Source of the DNA: Candidatus Cacconaster caballi
GTDB taxonomy: Bacteria; Bacteroidota; Bacteroidia; Bacteroidales; UBA932
Direction: 5' to 3'
NCBI GenBank assembly: GCA_018065695.1
Contig: JAGHST010000007.1
Location: 1 to 55,958, forward strand
Length of the DNA stretch: 55,958 nt
The notes under the pieces were generated by a model. It did not search any database. It saw only the letters and a program-made list of their open reading frames with translations, and was not told the DNA's origin. Positions 43,839-51,756 of this stretch are shown piece by piece. The position numbers and the translations under genes were made by a program. Within the stretch, counting starts at the first letter, position 1. Each line of letters begins with the position of its first letter.

Positions 43839-45822
43839 TCGAAGGTCCGCCTTTGAACTCCTTTTCAATAAGCTCTATCCGTTCGGACAGAGCTTTTTTG
43901 ATTATAGACATCCTGCGGTCCCGTTGCAGTTTGATCCAGAATTCTCTTATATGGCAGCGTCCGACCATCCCGGGGGAAGGCGTCAGGGGGCCTGCAATGT
44001 CGGTTATGCCACACTCGGCCGCAGCTTCGGAAATCCGCCTGCAAACATTCCAAAGACGCCCCTCCTGAGGATCCTTGACGGTTATGGTTATCAGCCTGAC
44101 GTATGGCGGATAGTTGAACAGCCTGCGTTCCGCCAAAGCTGCTGAGTTGTCAGCGGTTCCTCCGCTTCCTGAAACAGTCTTGAAAACGGGATGATCGCTC
44201 TGAGCTGTCTGTATCACCAGTTTCCCCGCCTTGTTGCGTCTTCCCGCACGGCCGAGCAACTGGGTGATGAGCTGCAATGCCTTCTCGTCGCTTCTGAAGT
44301 CCTGAACGGCGAGAATGCTGTCCGCGTTGACGATTACGACAAGGGAAAGATTCTCGAAATCAAAGCCTTTCGTAATCATCTGCGTCCCGACCAGAATGTC
44401 TGTGCGGCCTTCGGCAAACTCCTTTATCGTTTTTTCTTCAGCTTTTTTCCCGGAAGCGGTATCGGCATCGAAGCGCGCCACATTCAAGCCAGGAAATGCC
44501 GCCCGTAGTTCTTCCTCGATTTTTTCGGTGCCTGCTCCCCGGTCTGCGAGCGACGGCTCTCCGCAATTTTTGCAATAGGGACTGAAAGAGGTGCTCCAGC
44601 CGCAGTAGTGACAGGAGAGAGTATTGTTGAATCTGTGGTAGCTCAAAGAGACGTTGCACTGCGGGCATTTAGGGACAGTGCCGCAGATGGAACACTGTAC
44701 GAAAGGGGCGTATGCCCTGCGGGAGCGGAATACCATAACCTGTTCCCCATTGTCGATTCTCTTCCGTATCTGCTTAAGCAGGCCTCTGGAGAATGACCCC
44801 TGCATATTGCCCAGCCTCCTTTCACGGACCGTATCGATAATTTCGACGGTGGGTGGGGGACTGTCGTGGAATTTGGTGTCGAGCCGGACCATACAATATT
44901 TGCCTGTCGAGACATTGAACAGGGATTCCAGGGAAGGGGTGGCACTGCCGAGCACTATATCCGAGTTGAGACGTGTGCCTAGCATTATGGCCGCATCGCG
45001 GCCGTTGTATCGCGGAGCCGGGTCTTCCTGCTTGTACGAATGGTCGTGCTCTTCATCCACTACCACAAGCCCGAGGTGTCTGAACGGCAGGAAGACGGCG
45101 GAGCGGGTGCCGAGAACGATTTTGGGAGAGTCATTCCGGCGAAGTGCCTCGATGACTCTCTTCCTTGAGGGGGCCGTCTGCTTCGAGTGAAATACCAGCA
45201 CCTTGTCGCCGAAGGCTTTCTCCACTCTTTGCTGCAATTGACGGGATATGGCAATTTCGGGTACGAGCATCAATACACTGCGGCCGTTTTGTAATTGTTC
45301 GGCCGCCATTTTCATATATATTTCAGTCTTTCCGCTGCCTGTGATTCCGTGCAGCAGCACGGGCTTGCCTGTTGCCAGACCGGCTTTGATTTCTCCCAGA
45401 GCGGCTTGCTGCGCCGGCGAAAGACTGCTGGGGCCGCACCCTTCCGAAGCCGGCGTGCCCTTCTGTGTCGCAGGGCGTCCGGACTCTTTGGCAACAGCCT
45501 TCTGAAGAGCAGTGCTGTAAGCCGCCTTGAAAACTTCTCCCACCGTACACATATAGTATTGGGCTATATCTTTCCAGAAAGATATTTCCTCTTTCCCGAC
45601 GGATTCTTTGCCGGGGATGATTTCAGCGGTTTTTATGCGGTCGGCGTCGATGCAGTCGGGGAGTGTAAGCGACACGTTTTCCACGATGCCTATTGCGTCG
45701 CAGTTGCGGATTCTGACCTTTACCCAATCTCCCGGCTTTGCCTCCGGGGAGGTGCAATATGTGAGCGTCCCCCTGAGTTTCAGAGGGAGAATTACATTCG
45801 CGTATGTTTTTTCAGCAGCCAT
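43813..45822 (-). CDS. priA: Primosomal protein N' (PriA helicase), winged-helix domain apparently missing
   Basis: Reloads the replisome at stalled forks. 669 residues, shorter than E. coli PriA (732). The N-terminal 3'-DNA-binding domain (1-100), Walker A GITGSGKT (159-166), VVVDEEHDHSYKQED, and the zinc cluster region with paired C-x2-C motifs (QCSICGTVPKCPQC, then SCHYCGW and YCKNCG) are all intact. Only about 50 residues, mostly low-complexity, separate the first domain from Walker A, where E. coli has about 100 more including a winged helix. The box TAATTTCG (one mismatch to the consensus) ends seven bases before the ATG. Confidence 0.94.
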   Translation of the reverse strand: MAAEKTYANVILPLKLRGTLTYCTSPEAKPGDWVKVRIRNCDAIGIVENVSLTLPDCIDADRIKTAEIIPGKESVGKEEISFWKDIAQYYMCTVGEVFKAAYSTALQKAVAKESGRPATQKGTPASEGCGPSSLSPAQQAALGEIKAGLATGKPVLLHGITGSGKTEIYMKMAAEQLQNGRSVLMLVPEIAISRQLQQRVEKAFGDKVLVFHSKQTAPSRKRVIEALRRNDSPKIVLGTRSAVFLPFRHLGLVVVDEEHDHSYKQEDPAPRYNGRDAAIMLGTRLNSDIVLGSATPSLESLFNVSTGKYCMVRLDTKFHDSPPPTVEIIDTVRERRLGNMQGSFSRGLLKQIRKRIDNGEQVMVFRSRRAYAPFVQCSICGTVPKCPQCNVSLSYHRFNNTLSCHYCGWSTSFSPYCKNCGEPSLADRGAGTEKIEEELRAAFPGLNVARFDADTASGKKAEEKTIKEFAEGRTDILVGTQMITKGFDFENLSLVVIVNADSILAVQDFRSDEKALQLITQLLGRAGRRNKAGKLVIQTAQSDHPVFKTVSGSGGTADNSAALAERRLFNYPPYVRLITITVKDPQEGRLWNVCRRISEAAAECGITDIAGPLTPSPGMVGRCHIREFWIKLQRDRRMSIIKKALSERIELIEKEFKGGPSIILDVDPL

Positions 45823-45829
45823 GCAGATG

Positions 45830-45837
45830 CGAAATTA
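45830..45837 (-). promoter_or_regulatory. Imperfect -7 box (TAATTTCG) for priA
   Basis: One mismatch to TAnnTTTG on the minus strand, seven bases before the priA ATG. Weaker than the other boxes. Confidence 0.35.
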
Positions 45838-45846
45838 ACATTTTTT

Positions 45847-45877
45847 TTTGCAGATAAAGAATTAAAATCTATCTTTG
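45847..45877 (+). promoter_or_regulatory. Promoter of tRNA-Phe
   Basis: TTTG at 45847-45850, a 19-base spacer and TATCTTTG at 45870-45877, 19 bases before the mature tRNA. Confidence 0.75.
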
Positions 45878-45896
45878 CATTCCCGTTTGTGAAAAA

Positions 45897-45969
45897 GGTG
45901 CCATAGCTCAGTTGGTAGAGCAAAGGACTGAAAATCCTTGTGTCCCTGGTTCAATTCCCGGTGGCACCA
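45897..45969 (+). tRNA. tRNA-Phe(GAA)
   Basis: A 73-base cloverleaf: acceptor GGTGCCA/TGGCACC, D stem GCTC/GAGC, anticodon stem AAGGA/TCCTT around CTGAAAA (anticodon GAA), T arm CCTGG-TTCAATT-CCCGG. The T stem has one T-C mismatch at the middle pair. The discriminator is A; CCA is not encoded. Confidence 0.95.
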
Positions 45970-45979
45970 CTAAAATGAA

Positions 45980-46012
45980 AGAGAGTCGTTATCGCGGCTC
46001 TCTGTTTTTTTT
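45980..46012 (+). terminator. Rho-independent terminator of tRNA-Phe
   Basis: A 9-bp stem AGAGAGTCG/CGGCTCTCT (one T-G pair), 6-base loop, then G and eight T residues. Confidence 0.9.
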
Positions 46013-46014
46013 AT

Positions 46015-46022
46015 TATATTTG
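46015..46022 (+). promoter_or_regulatory. -7 box (TATATTTG) for TfoX-like gene
   Basis: TATATTTG directly follows the tRNA-Phe terminator T tract and ends eight bases before the ATG at 46031. Confidence 0.5.
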
Positions 46023-46030
46023 AAGCCGAT

Positions 46031-46369
46031 ATGGCTACTTCAAAAGATTATTGCGAATTCATACGCTCCAAATTCGCGCGGCTGGACGTTGTGACAGTGC
46101 GTCCGATGATGGGTGAATATGTCATTCATATGGCCGGCAAAGTTCTTGGCTTCATAGGGGATGACAGGTTGATGCTGGAGCCCGGTCCGACTATCGACCG
46201 GCTTCTGCCCGATGCGGAAAAGATGGAACTTTTTCCCGGCAGCAAACTTTTTATGATTGTCCCGGACGGCATTTCTGCCGGAGAATTGTGTGCATTGGCC
46301 GAAGCCATCTACGATGACCTTCCAGTCAGCAGGGCAAAGACACTCGACAAGAGGCCGGACTGCCTATAG
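46031..46369 (+). CDS. TfoX N-terminal domain protein
   Basis: A 112-residue stand-alone TfoX/Sxy N-terminal domain. VRPMMGEYVIHMAGKVLGFI near residue 24 and KMELFPGSKLFMIVPD near 65 match the domain. In gammaproteobacteria Sxy/TfoX activates competence genes with CRP; Bacteroidota members lack the C-terminal domain and their function is not known. Its -7 box is near-leaderless and its end overlaps the convergent Gate gene by 6 bases. Confidence 0.85.
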   Translation: MATSKDYCEFIRSKFARLDVVTVRPMMGEYVIHMAGKVLGFIGDDRLMLEPGPTIDRLLPDAEKMELFPGSKLFMIVPDGISAGELCALAEAIYDDLPVSRAKTLDKRPDCL

Positions 46370-47332
46370 ATTGTTCGCCGCCCGGCGATGGTCGGCAATG
46401 AAAAATTCGAGTTTCTGCTCCCAGACGAGCACGATGGCCATTATCCATCGTGACAGCAGCATTATCCACCACGATGCACCGCAGGCGGTGAATAGAAGGA
46501 GATCTTCCAAATTGCTGTGGGAGATGCAGATATGGCTGTCAAGCAGTTTGACGTCACGCGGGGAGAGGGCATTGCGCGACATGGAGTCGAGTATTGCGGC
46601 GGCCCCATAGCCGAGGCCTATGAAGTTAGCTACAAGCCAGAGAAAAACGGTATTTGCAGGCAATCCGAACGCCAGCATCAGCGGCTTGAAAACGTTGGCT
46701 ATACTGTCCATTATTCCGAACTCCTGAAGAATCCGCTGGAGGATATTGAGCGAGTAAATGATGCATATCATCATCACAACCAGTTTCAGAGCCCCTTTCG
46801 CCCAATCAAGCAGGGCTTGCAGAAAAGTGACTTCGCCAGTCGGCCCGACAGAGATGGCTTCGCTGAGGGAGGCTTGCGCCTGAACCGGCTCGCCGGGCAG
46901 TACAAGATTGAGTCCTGCTCCCAGGATAAATGCACTCAATGTTCTGACAATCACCATCCTGATGGCGCTGGCCCCGGTCTTTTTCAAAACAGGGGTCTCG
47001 AGAAACATGGAATGGGCGCACATGACCATAGTGCAGAGAATGGATAGTTCTCTCCAGTTCAAATCCAGGGTTGACATTACGGCGATGGCTGAGTAGCAGT
47101 TTACAAAGTAACCCGATACGAAAGCAAGAGCGGTGGAGCCGGGAAGTCCGAAAATCCTGAAGACAGGACTGACGAAATCGGAGATGTACGGAAGTATATT
47201 GAAAAATTTAAGCAGCATCATCGCCAGTGAAACACCCAGCGTGATTTTGATTATCCAAATGCAGGTCTTTGTGGTTGAGGGAAGGACATCCTTCACGCAA
47301 CTTTTCAGTCTGAGAGCGGTCTCCTGCTTCAT
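46364..47332 (-). CDS. Gate-domain (nucleoside recognition) membrane protein
   Basis: A 322-residue membrane protein with about eight helices and two Gate-type halves; GLPGSTALAFVSGYFVNCYSA near residue 58 and GLPANTVFLWLVANFIGLGYG near 220 are the paired family blocks. Its ATG overlaps the stop of a Fur-family regulator (ATGA). Similar Gate halves occur in the FeoB pore, so a metal or cation role is possible given the Fur partner, but no substrate can be assigned. It differs clearly from the other Gate protein at 9.5 kb. The frame is open upstream of the chosen ATG, but that region is the fur-like gene. Confidence 0.8.
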   Translation of the reverse strand: MKQETALRLKSCVKDVLPSTTKTCIWIIKITLGVSLAMMLLKFFNILPYISDFVSPVFRIFGLPGSTALAFVSGYFVNCYSAIAVMSTLDLNWRELSILCTMVMCAHSMFLETPVLKKTGASAIRMVIVRTLSAFILGAGLNLVLPGEPVQAQASLSEAISVGPTGEVTFLQALLDWAKGALKLVVMMICIIYSLNILQRILQEFGIMDSIANVFKPLMLAFGLPANTVFLWLVANFIGLGYGAAAILDSMSRNALSPRDVKLLDSHICISHSNLEDLLLFTACGASWWIMLLSRWIMAIVLVWEQKLEFFIADHRRAANNL

Positions 47333-47754
47333 TTCGTTTTCTGGAATTTGCCGACAATCTGGATTTCCACGTGGTCCAGATCGAAGTTTGCTATTTTTTT
47401 GTTTTTGAGATAACCGGACACAAGTTTCATCAATTCCGTATCGTTGAAGTCCGTTATGGTGTGTGAGGCCTCGTCGTAGATGTGGCAATGGTCCGAGACA
47501 GTGATGTCGTAGTACATTTTATTGTTGGCGCTCATCCGTTTGCGGAGCAGTCCCGCCTGTTTGAGGTCCCCAAGCACATTATATATGGTAGCTACCGAGA
47601 TTCCGCTTTTGCCGCTGCTCTCCAGCGTCTGCTTTATGTCGTCGGCGGAGGCGTGACCGAGCAGGCGCATCGCGTCAAGGACGGCGATGCGCTGCGCAGT
47701 CGCCTTGAGGCCGCTGATATTGAGCAGTTCGGATGTATCCCCGGCTTCTTTCAC
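47329..47754 (-). CDS. Fur-family transcriptional regulator
   Basis: A 141-residue regulator with the Fur winged-helix fold: LKATAQRIAVLDAMR (16-30), ISVATIYNVLGDLKQAGLL recognition helix (52-70) and the metal-sensing strand SDHCHIYDEASH (88-98). His89, His91 and His98 could bind metal; the C-x2-C pairs that hold structural zinc in most Fur proteins are absent. The proposed start is a GTG one base after the upstream GDPD stop, since no ATG fits and longer frames overlap that gene. Probably represses its own operon in response to a metal or peroxide. Confidence 0.82.
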   Translation of the reverse strand: MKEAGDTSELLNISGLKATAQRIAVLDAMRLLGHASADDIKQTLESSGKSGISVATIYNVLGDLKQAGLLRKRMSANNKMYYDITVSDHCHIYDEASHTITDFNDTELMKLVSGYLKNKKIANFDLDHVEIQIVGKFQKTK

Positions 47755-47755
47755 T

Positions 47756-48535
47756 TTATCGGGCCTGTTTGCGCTCTGCAATAAGTTCCGTTGCGAGAAC
47801 AGGTGCGTTGGTGGTGACGAAATCGACTCCGAGGTCAAGCATCGCGTTGATATTCTCCTCTTTGGAAACTGTCCACGCATTGCATATCATCCCGAGGCTG
47901 TGAGCTTCCTCGACCCATTCCGGATGAGCTTCGAAGACGCTGAAATGGTAGTCTATGCCCATTATGCCCATCTCCTTGAGTTCAGCGGGAGCGACATCGC
48001 CGGTAAGATATTCCACCATAGTGCCCGGCAACTGCTCAGCGAATTTCCGGCATGCGGTAAGACTGAAAGAGATGATGTCGGTGCGTTCCACAAGGTCGTA
48101 TTTTTTCAGAAGAGCGACAATTTGCGTGGTGGCGCGATCTTCATATCCGGCATCACCTTTGCTCTTGAGCTCAAGCACCATCTGAAGTTCGGGATATTTT
48201 ACTCCCAGTTCGAGATACTGCTCCAGCGTCGGAATGACTTCCCCGTTTGCGAGGGTGGAGTCCTTGATGGCATCGTAAGGGTTTTCGTCTATCATTATGC
48301 CGTGGAACGTGAAGTCGTGGTTTATCACGAGAACGCCGTCCGAAGTCATATTGACGTCGAATTCCGAGCCGTAAACGCCGAGTTCACCGGCAAGACGGAG
48401 GGCTTCAAGGGAGTTTTGGGCAGAACCTTCGGCATCCCAGTGACCGCGGTGTGCAACGACCTGAGGCCCTGTCGGTTCAGTCGTGCAGGATATTGCTGCG
48501 ATGCAGCAAACGATTGCAAAGATTGATTTTTTCAT
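47756..48535 (-). CDS. Glycerophosphodiester phosphodiesterase lipoprotein
   Basis: An exported lipoprotein of 259 residues with lipobox AISC (Cys17). The GDPD TIM-barrel motif set is present: VVAHRGHWDAEGSAQNSLEA near residue 27, EFDVNMTSDGVLVINHD with the metal-binding E and D, LELK near 121 and AWTVSKEENI near 220. It should hydrolyse glycerophosphodiesters to glycerol-3-phosphate outside the cytoplasm. First gene of a GDPD-Fur-Gate unit; the box TAATTTTG ends six bases before its ATG. Confidence 0.92.
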   Translation of the reverse strand: MKKSIFAIVCCIAAISCTTEPTGPQVVAHRGHWDAEGSAQNSLEALRLAGELGVYGSEFDVNMTSDGVLVINHDFTFHGIMIDENPYDAIKDSTLANGEVIPTLEQYLELGVKYPELQMVLELKSKGDAGYEDRATTQIVALLKKYDLVERTDIISFSLTACRKFAEQLPGTMVEYLTGDVAPAELKEMGIMGIDYHFSVFEAHPEWVEEAHSLGMICNAWTVSKEENINAMLDLGVDFVTTNAPVLATELIAERKQAR

Positions 48536-48541
48536 AACTCA

Positions 48542-48549
48542 CAAAATTA
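48542..48549 (-). promoter_or_regulatory. -7 box (TAATTTTG) for GDPD-Fur-Gate operon
   Basis: On the minus strand TAATTTTG ends six bases before the GDPD ATG, near-leaderless. Confidence 0.5.
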
Positions 48550-48667
48550 CAATTTATTTTCTGAACATAATCCGGTATGCCGTGATTTATTGCCACTTGG
48601 CTGCGTGACTGTGATGCGCGCAATCGGTCATAAGTAAGCATAAGTGTATGATTGTATTGAAAAAATG

Positions 48668-48697
48668 TTGGATAAAAGAGAAAATGCTTTATATTTG
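48668..48697 (+). promoter_or_regulatory. Promoter of YitT-like gene
   Basis: TTG at 48668-48670, a 19-base spacer and TATATTTG at 48690-48697, 40 bases before the ATG at 48738. The remaining 48550-48667 shows no other feature. Confidence 0.7.
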
Positions 48698-48737
48698 CTG
48701 CTGAAAATTGAATAATGATTATAATTTGTAAGCAGAT

Positions 48738-49637
48738 ATGAATCTTATCAACGCTCTGGGTGTGGTGAGAACCGCCAAATTCTGGAAGGAATTGATAATA
48801 ATGACCATCGCAATGATGGTGGCCTCAAGTGCGGTTTACTATTTTATGGTACCGGCAGATCTTGTCCTCGGAAGCATTTCCGGCCTTTCGATAGTCCTTT
48901 GCGGCGTACTTGAAATGTTCGGAATTCAATTCAAGGTGTCGCTTATGATAGTTATTGTGAACGCCTTCCTTCTGATTCTCGCATGGCTCCTGATAGGGAA
49001 GGAGTTCGGGGCGAAGACTGTCTATACCGCAATGATTCTCGGCCCGTGCATGGACCTTTGGGAACTGGTTCTCCCTTATCAGAAACTTATCCCTGCGGGG
49101 CAGACCAGCATTATGGGCGATCTCTGGTTTGACCTGCTCTGTTTCGTGCTTATCGTAAGCATCTCACAGGCGATACTCTTCCGCATCAACGCATCTACGG
49201 GAGGTCTTGACATTCTTGCAAAGATAGTCAACAAGTATTTCCATTTCGATATAGGCAGGAGCATAACCGTGGCCGGAGTCTGCATCTGTCTCACCTCATT
49301 TGCAATCAATCCTTTCAACCTCGTTGTCGTGGGTCTGGTGGGTACCTGGATCAACGGCATTGCCGTGGATTACTTCATGGCTATGCTCAACAGGCGCAAG
49401 AGAGTATGTATCATATCTCCCGAATATCAAAGAATCAATGAGTACCTTGGTAAAAGCCTTCATAAGTCCAGCACGCTGTACCCTGTAGTGGGCGGCTATT
49501 CCGGAGAGGAGCGCATAGAGATACAGACTCTGATTACCCAGACGGAATTCGCAGCCCTTCTGGAATATATCAAAACGAACAGAATCCGCGCTTTCGTTAC
49601 GGCAGGCAATGTCAGCGAAGCATGGTATTTTGAGTAA
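48738..49637 (+). CDS. YitT family membrane protein (DUF161/DUF2179)
   Basis: A 299-residue protein: an N-terminal membrane domain of five to six helices (about 20-200) and a C-terminal cytoplasmic DUF2179 domain (about 210-299). The segment FRINASTGGLDILAKIVNKYF near residue 148 is the family's signature. The function of YitT proteins is not established; the DUF2179 module resembles ligand-binding PII-like folds. Monocistronic, with a well-formed promoter. Confidence 0.9.
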   Translation: MNLINALGVVRTAKFWKELIIMTIAMMVASSAVYYFMVPADLVLGSISGLSIVLCGVLEMFGIQFKVSLMIVIVNAFLLILAWLLIGKEFGAKTVYTAMILGPCMDLWELVLPYQKLIPAGQTSIMGDLWFDLLCFVLIVSISQAILFRINASTGGLDILAKIVNKYFHFDIGRSITVAGVCICLTSFAINPFNLVVVGLVGTWINGIAVDYFMAMLNRRKRVCIISPEYQRINEYLGKSLHKSSTLYPVVGGYSGEERIEIQTLITQTEFAALLEYIKTNRIRAFVTAGNVSEAWYFE

Positions 49638-49667
49638 GATTATAAGGTAATATACGAAAAAATTACT

Positions 49668-49675
49668 TACTTTTG
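49668..49675 (+). promoter_or_regulatory. -7 box (TACTTTTG) for trxB operon
   Basis: TACTTTTG ends 22 bases before the trxB ATG. Confidence 0.5.
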
Positions 49676-49697
49676 CAGTTTGAAAGATTGTCAACAG

Positions 49698-50630
49698 ATG
49701 AGTTCACAAACTGTAAAGTGTCTTATTATCGGCAGCGGCCCTGCGGGCTATACGGCTGCAATTTATGCATCCCGTGCTGCTTTGTCTCCGGTCCTCATTG
49801 AAGGAATGCAACCCGGCGGCCAGCTCACCACCACCACCCTCATTGAGAATTTCCCCGGATTTGCCAAGGGTATAGACGCCAACACTCTGATGGAGGAGAT
49901 GCGCCGGCAGGCAGTCGGTCTGGGAACCGACCTCAGGCGCGGTGCCGTCACCGGAGCCGATCTTTCGAAGCGTCCTTTCCGGATTACGGTTGACGGAAAG
50001 GAGGAAATACTTGCAGAAACTCTCATAATCGCAACAGGTGCTACTGCAAAGTATCTCGGTCTCCCGAGCGAACAACGTTTCAGAGGAATGGGCGTCTCCG
50101 CCTGTGCAACCTGCGACGGCTTTTTCTATCGTGGCAAAGATGTTGCAGTAGTGGGTGGCGGCGACACAGCCTGTGAAGAGGCGTCATATCTCGCGCAGCT
50201 CTGCAGAAAGGTCTATATGATTGTCCGCCGCAACGAACTCCGCGCTTCAAAGGCAATGCAGCAGAGAGTGATGTCGACGGCCAATATAGAAATACTTTGG
50301 GAATGCCGTACCGAAGAGATTCTCGGAGACGACAGCGGCGTGACCGGAGTCAGACTCGTACGCAATGACGGAACCCGCTTTGAAAAGCCGATAGACGGAT
50401 TTTTCCTCGCCATCGGCCATCATCCCAACTCCGATCTTTTCAAGGAGTGGGTGGAGACGGATGCAAACGGCTACATCCTGACTGACGGCAAGAGTTCCCG
50501 AACCTGCGTGGAGGGAGTCTTTGCGGCGGGAGACGTTCAGGACCCGTCCTACAGGCAGGCAGTGGCAGCGGCCGGCAGCGGTTGCCGCGCAGCGCTTGAC
50601 GCCGAACGTTTCATTCATTCCAATTGTTGA
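49698..50630 (+). CDS. trxB: Thioredoxin reductase
   Basis: NADPH-dependent flavoenzyme that reduces thioredoxin, 310 residues. FAD motif GSGPAG (12-17), NADPH motif GGGDTACEEA (near 156), the R-R-x-x-x-R element in VRRNELR, and the redox pair Cys136-Ala-Thr-Cys139. The closing FAD motif GVFAAGDVQDPSYRQAVAAAGSG is intact. The ATG of MSSQT is preferred over an upstream TTG. bamD follows three bases later, so this heads the trxB-bamD-rpoZ-recN-nagB run. Confidence 0.96.
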   Translation: MSSQTVKCLIIGSGPAGYTAAIYASRAALSPVLIEGMQPGGQLTTTTLIENFPGFAKGIDANTLMEEMRRQAVGLGTDLRRGAVTGADLSKRPFRITVDGKEEILAETLIIATGATAKYLGLPSEQRFRGMGVSACATCDGFFYRGKDVAVVGGGDTACEEASYLAQLCRKVYMIVRRNELRASKAMQQRVMSTANIEILWECRTEEILGDDSGVTGVRLVRNDGTRFEKPIDGFFLAIGHHPNSDLFKEWVETDANGYILTDGKSSRTCVEGVFAAGDVQDPSYRQAVAAAGSGCRAALDAERFIHSNC

Positions 50631-50633
50631 CAG

Positions 50634-51443
50634 ATGAAGACAAAAGCCATCATTATCTCCATTGTCCTGCTTGGGGCGCTCACGGCTTGCAAGAGTCAGT
50701 ATGAAATGATTCTCAACAGTTCGGATGCCGGCGAGAAGTACAAGTATGCAATGGAACTTTTCGAAAAGGAAAGATACGGCAAGGCTGCCGAACTCTTCGA
50801 ATCCCTTTCAATGCTCACCAAGGGTACGGATCAGGACGATACCGTTCAGTTCTTTTGGGGAATGAGCAATTACAAGTACGGCGACTATACGACAGCCGAA
50901 TCAAATTTCACGACTTTCATAGCCACTTTCCCTCTCAGCAGTTTTTTTGACGAAGCTCAGTATCTCCGCCTCGACTGTATGTACCGCGGCACCTACAGAT
51001 ACGAGCTCGACCCGCTTCCGACACAGAAGGCTCTCTCCGCAATGAGAGTCTTCCAGATGGAAAACCCATCTTCGATATATCGCGAAAAGGTGTTCACCCT
51101 TATTGATGACCTTGAAGACCGTCTGGATATGAAGGCCTACAAGGCGGCTCATCTCTACTATCATATGGAGGATTATCTTGCAGCCCACTATGCCCTGAAA
51201 AACGTCCTTCGCGACAATGCCGAGAACCGTTACAGGGAAGACATCCTCTATTATACGGCGATGTCGGCATACAAGTATGCCTTGAACAGCATCGCCGACA
51301 AGCAGAAAGAGAGATATATGGAGTTCGTGGATGACTATTTGAACGTCATCAGCGAATATCCCGAAACCAAGTACCGCAAGGAACTTGACAACCTTTACCA
51401 GAAAGTTCAGAAAATACTAAAAAAGCACGAAGATAATGGATAA
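50634..51443 (+). CDS. bamD: Outer-membrane assembly lipoprotein BamD
   Basis: Lipoprotein of the BAM complex that inserts beta-barrel proteins into the outer membrane. 269 residues, lipobox LTAC (Cys19), followed by five TPR-like units (KYKYAMELFEKERYGKAAELFE near 35; YKYGDYTTAESNFTTFIATFP near 82; AHLYYHMEDYLAAHYALKNVL; two more C-terminal). It overlaps rpoZ by 8 bases. Size and repeat count match BamD of Bacteroidota. Confidence 0.93.
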   Translation: MKTKAIIISIVLLGALTACKSQYEMILNSSDAGEKYKYAMELFEKERYGKAAELFESLSMLTKGTDQDDTVQFFWGMSNYKYGDYTTAESNFTTFIATFPLSSFFDEAQYLRLDCMYRGTYRYELDPLPTQKALSAMRVFQMENPSSIYREKVFTLIDDLEDRLDMKAYKAAHLYYHMEDYLAAHYALKNVLRDNAENRYREDILYYTAMSAYKYALNSIADKQKERYMEFVDDYLNVISEYPETKYRKELDNLYQKVQKILKKHEDNG

Positions 51444-51747
51444 GAAAAATCAGGTGCCAGTCAACACCGTTACCAGAAACCTTTCTGAGTTCGCAGCTCC
51501 TACCGGCAATATCTATGAAACCGTGATGATAATTGCAAAGCGTTCGAATCAGATTGCCTCCGACGTGAAACAGGAACTCAGCAAGAAACTTGAAGAATTC
51601 TCAAACTATGCCGACACTCTCGAGGAGACTTTCGAGAACCGGGAGCAGATAGAGATTTCAAAGTACTACGAAAAACTTCCGAAGCCGACACTTGTTGCCA
51701 CCAAGGAATTTCAGGACGGTGAGATATTCTATCGCAAAGCAGAATAA
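51436..51747 (+). CDS. rpoZ: RNA polymerase omega subunit (Rpb6-like)
   Basis: A 103-residue omega/Rpb6-type subunit. GNIYETVMIIAKRSNQIASDV near residue 24 carries the conserved omega helix (A-K-R-A-x-Q-I form). Bacteroidota omega is of this diverged type and usually sits just after bamD, as here. Translationally coupled to bamD and 9 bases ahead of recN. Confidence 0.92.
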   Translation: MDKKNQVPVNTVTRNLSEFAAPTGNIYETVMIIAKRSNQIASDVKQELSKKLEEFSNYADTLEETFENREQIEISKYYEKLPKPTLVATKEFQDGEIFYRKAE

Positions 51748-51756
51748 GCCATTCTG

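Noticed and set aside
47755-47880. Longer ATG start for the Fur-family gene
   Set aside because: It would overlap the GDPD coding region by over 100 bases and add residues without Fur homology; the GTG at 47754 fits the family length.
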